A stretch of 31,995 bases of DNA, from contig CALEGA010000020.1 in NCBI GenBank assembly GCA_937876715.1, positions 1 through 31,995 on the forward strand, in the 5' to 3' direction. Position numbers and translations under genes: made by a program. The number at the start of each line of letters is the position of its first letter. Position 1 is the stretch's first letter. Shown one piece after another: positions 30,149-31,995 of the stretch. The DNA is from an uncultured Candidatus Saccharibacteria bacterium (GTDB taxonomy: Bacteria > Patescibacteriota > Saccharimonadia > Saccharimonadales > Saccharimonadaceae). Under the pieces are notes generated by a model. The model was not told where the DNA came from and made no database searches. It was given only the letters and a program-made list of their open reading frames with translations.

Positions 30149-31783
30149 ATGCAAGATGCGAAGGAGGAAATTAAAGCGAGGCTACCGGTTGAGGACGTGA
30201 TTTCGCAGTATGTGGAATTGAAACGGGCGGGGCGGACGTTGAAGGGTCGGTCGCCGTGGGGGGTGGATAAGACACCGTCGTTTATGGTGTCGCCAGAGAA
30301 GGGAATTTGGCATGATTTTTCGGCGAACAAGGGCGGCGATATTTTTTCATTTGTGATGGAAGTGGAGGGGATTACGTTTAAGGAGGCTTTAGAGAAGCTG
30401 GCGGCGCAGGCGGGAGTGGATATTTCGCGGTATGCGGGGGGCGATGCGAAGTTGGCGCAGAGGAAAGCGCGAGCGCGGGAGGCGTTGGAACTAGCGACGA
30501 AGTATTATCAGTTTTGTTTGTCGAAGTCGAAAAGAGTTTCGGAATATGTGTTTTATAAGCGGAATTTAAATCGAGGGACGGTGAAGGAGTTTAGGATTGG
30601 TTATTCGCCGATGGAAGGGAAAGCGTGCAAAAAGTTTTTGCGTAGTCGAGGATTTTCGGAGAATGAACTGGCAGAGGCAGGGTTGTTAAATCAATATGGT
30701 GGGGATATGTTTAGGGGGAGGATGATGGTGCCGTTTATAGATACAACTGGAAATGTGATTGGGTTTACGGCGCGGGTTTTGGATAAAAGCGAGCCAAAAT
30801 ATTTGAACACGTCGGATACTTTGTTGTTCAATAAATCAAGGTTTATTTTTGGGTTGGCACAGGCAAAGGAGGCGATTCGGAAAAATGGGTTTGTAGTGAT
30901 TGTGGAGGGGAATATGGACGTGATTTCGTCGCATCAAGCGGGAGTGAAAGAGGCGGTGGCGACGAGTGGGACGGCAATGACGGAGCAACATTTGAAGATT
31001 TTGTCGCGATTAACAAATGATATTAGGTTGGCATATGATGGTGACGAGGCGGGAGTGAGGGCGGCAGAGCGAGCGATTATGATGGCGGGGGATCTCGGGA
31101 TTAATTTGACGGTAATTTCGGACTATCAGGGAGCGAAAGATCCGGATGAGTTAATTCAAAGGGGGTCGGACTTGTGGCAGAAGGCGGTGAACGAACGAAA
31201 GCCAGCGGTGGAGTGGCTACTGGATAAATATGAAGAGAAGGTGGACCTTTCGACGGGGTTTGGGAAGCGGGAGTATTCAGACGTGGCGCTGAAGTTGCTG
31301 GATTTTGTGAAAGATAAGGTGGAGCGGGCGCATTATGAAGAAGTAGTCGCGAGGAGATTGGGGGTGTCGCGGGAGGATTTGCGAGGGAAGGAGGGGGATT
31401 TGGAGAAGAAACTGTTAGATAAGCCGAAGAGACGGTTGAAAAAGGCGAAGACAGAGGCGAAGACGGATGCGCTGGAGAAGCTGGAAGATAATATTTTGGC
31501 GATTATGGTGTACGGCGGGGTGGAGGGACCGAGCGAGATTGAGGTGCCGGAGGACGAGACGAAGTTGGCGGAGCTAGAGTTGGTGTTTGATAATTTATAT
31601 AAGGGATGGGGGCAGGTGGCGCTCACGAAGGAAGTGAGCGGGTTGTATGCGCGTTTGAAAAATGAGATGGTAAAAAGTGAAATTGAAAAGTTGTCGGCGG
31701 AACTAGAGAACGAGGATTTGGAGCCGGAGCGCGAAAAAGAGATTTTGCGTAAGATTTTTGAGTTGCAAAAATCGAAAAGATAG
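30149..31783 (+). CDS. dnaG: DNA primase with a zinc-less N-terminal domain
   Basis: DnaG makes RNA primers for replication. The N-terminal CHC2-type domain keeps the fold pattern (DKTPSFMVSPEKGIWHDF) but has SPWG (residues 35-38) where the family has CPFH, and HDFSANKGG (55-63) where it has HCFGCG. No zinc-binding Cys remains. The catalytic core and TOPRIM motifs are intact: VVIVEGNMDVISSHQAGV and LAYDGDEAGVRAAERA. A charged C-terminal part takes the place of the helicase-binding domain. TATACT (30137-30142), six bases, ATG: leaderless. It is followed by rpoD, as in the classical dnaG-rpoD order. Confidence 0.94.
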   Translation: MQDAKEEIKARLPVEDVISQYVELKRAGRTLKGRSPWGVDKTPSFMVSPEKGIWHDFSANKGGDIFSFVMEVEGITFKEALEKLAAQAGVDISRYAGGDAKLAQRKARAREALELATKYYQFCLSKSKRVSEYVFYKRNLNRGTVKEFRIGYSPMEGKACKKFLRSRGFSENELAEAGLLNQYGGDMFRGRMMVPFIDTTGNVIGFTARVLDKSEPKYLNTSDTLLFNKSRFIFGLAQAKEAIRKNGFVVIVEGNMDVISSHQAGVKEAVATSGTAMTEQHLKILSRLTNDIRLAYDGDEAGVRAAERAIMMAGDLGINLTVISDYQGAKDPDELIQRGSDLWQKAVNERKPAVEWLLDKYEEKVDLSTGFGKREYSDVALKLLDFVKDKVERAHYEEVVARRLGVSREDLRGKEGDLEKKLLDKPKRRLKKAKTEAKTDALEKLEDNILAIMVYGGVEGPSEIEVPEDETKLAELELVFDNLYKGWGQVALTKEVSGLYARLKNEMVKSEIEKLSAELENEDLEPEREKEILRKIFELQKSKR

Positions 31784-31798
31784 CTTATAATTTGAAAA

Positions 31799-31995
31799 AT
31801 GGATCAAGAAAAAGATGACTTACTCCTTGAGCCAATGGAGCCTGATGCGCTTGATTTGGCGGATGAGGAAGAACTTTCTGACGAAGACCTTGAAATAACG
31901 GTCGATAATGTTGATGCGTTTGCAGACGACTCGGTGCGTCTTTATTTGCGTGAAATCGGGAAAATTCCGCTTTTGACGAACGAAGAAGAGGCGGA
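31799..31995 (+). CDS. rpoD: RNA polymerase sigma factor RpoD (sigma-70), start only
   Basis: The first 65 residues are visible. After an acidic stretch, DDSVRLYLREIGKIPLLTNE is the conserved sigma region 1.2. The acidic N-terminus is short compared with the ~90-residue region 1.1 of E. coli. TATAAT (31786-31791) lies seven bases before the ATG, overlapping the end of the dnaG unit, so this gene should have its own near-leaderless transcript. The gene runs off the window. Confidence 0.95.
   Translation, partial: MDQEKDDLLLEPMEPDALDLADEEELSDEDLEITVDNVDAFADDSVRLYLREIGKIPLLTNEEEA

Noticed and set aside
1..31995. Recoding of UGA as glycine
   Set aside because: The gene at 12892 ends in TGA at a sensible place, and no core gene needs read-through of TGA.
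1..31995. CRISPR array or phage defence island
   Set aside because: No regularly spaced direct repeats and no defence genes are seen; the repeats present are palindromic and scattered.

Overview
The window looks like chromosomal DNA of a small, monoderm, host-dependent bacterium of the Candidate Phyla Radiation, most likely Candidatus Saccharibacteria (TM7) or a close relative. This is an inference from several traits. Core proteins are cut down: TsaB is half length, MurE lacks most of its first domain, and the DnaG zinc finger has lost its zinc ligands. There are cell-wall genes of a Gram-positive type (MurE, a FemAB-type transferase, a VanY-type peptidase, a VPNTG-anchored surface protein). 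There are also type IV prepilins, one with a FISUMP C-terminal domain. UGA is used as a stop, so the SR1/Gracilibacteria code is not in use.

Layout: 1-2050 holds groEL and groES (minus strand) under a CIRCE operator. The first ~195 bases are not groEL but a phage-type DNA polymerase fragment, probably a chimeric contig end. 2059-5393 (plus) carries a sortase-type surface protein and a MurE-like ligase. 5394-9322 (minus) carries RNase Y, a coiled-coil membrane protein, a tRNA-Gln/tsaE/tsaB transcription unit and a prepilin. 9391-14711 has a helical protein, valS, a small basic protein with a consensus promoter, a repeat-rich 660-base stretch, a transposase-derived ORF and a membrane protein. 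14760-19569 (minus) has a FemAB-type transferase, a ~600-nt structured RNA, tsaD and a MacB-type ABC transporter. 19708-22025 has tRNA-Ser, a GNAT protein, a membrane protein and a VanY-type peptidase. 22082-26454 has pyrG, a large FISUMP prepilin and a tiny membrane protein. 26451-29493 is a tightly coupled mscL-argS-orn-YjbR-like operon. 29511-31995 has a membrane protein divergent from dnaG, then the start of rpoD.

The most striking finding is a family of long imperfect palindromes of about 150-173 bp. Copies lie in frame inside valS and tsaD, and a third lies between genes. The copies differ from each other by paired changes that keep the hairpin, and all three are open in the same reading frame. 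They resemble in concept the coding Rickettsia palindromic elements. Other, unrelated palindromes lie in frame in tsaE, at a second place in valS, and in the leader peptides of both prepilins, so in-frame hairpin insertion seems to be a general habit of this genome.

A second genome-wide theme is leaderless expression: nine genes have a -10 hexamer followed by exactly six bases and then the start codon, and three more have seven to nine bases. t6A synthesis (tsaB, tsaD, tsaE), aminoacylation (valS, argS) and replication/transcription start (dnaG, rpoD) dominate the core content.
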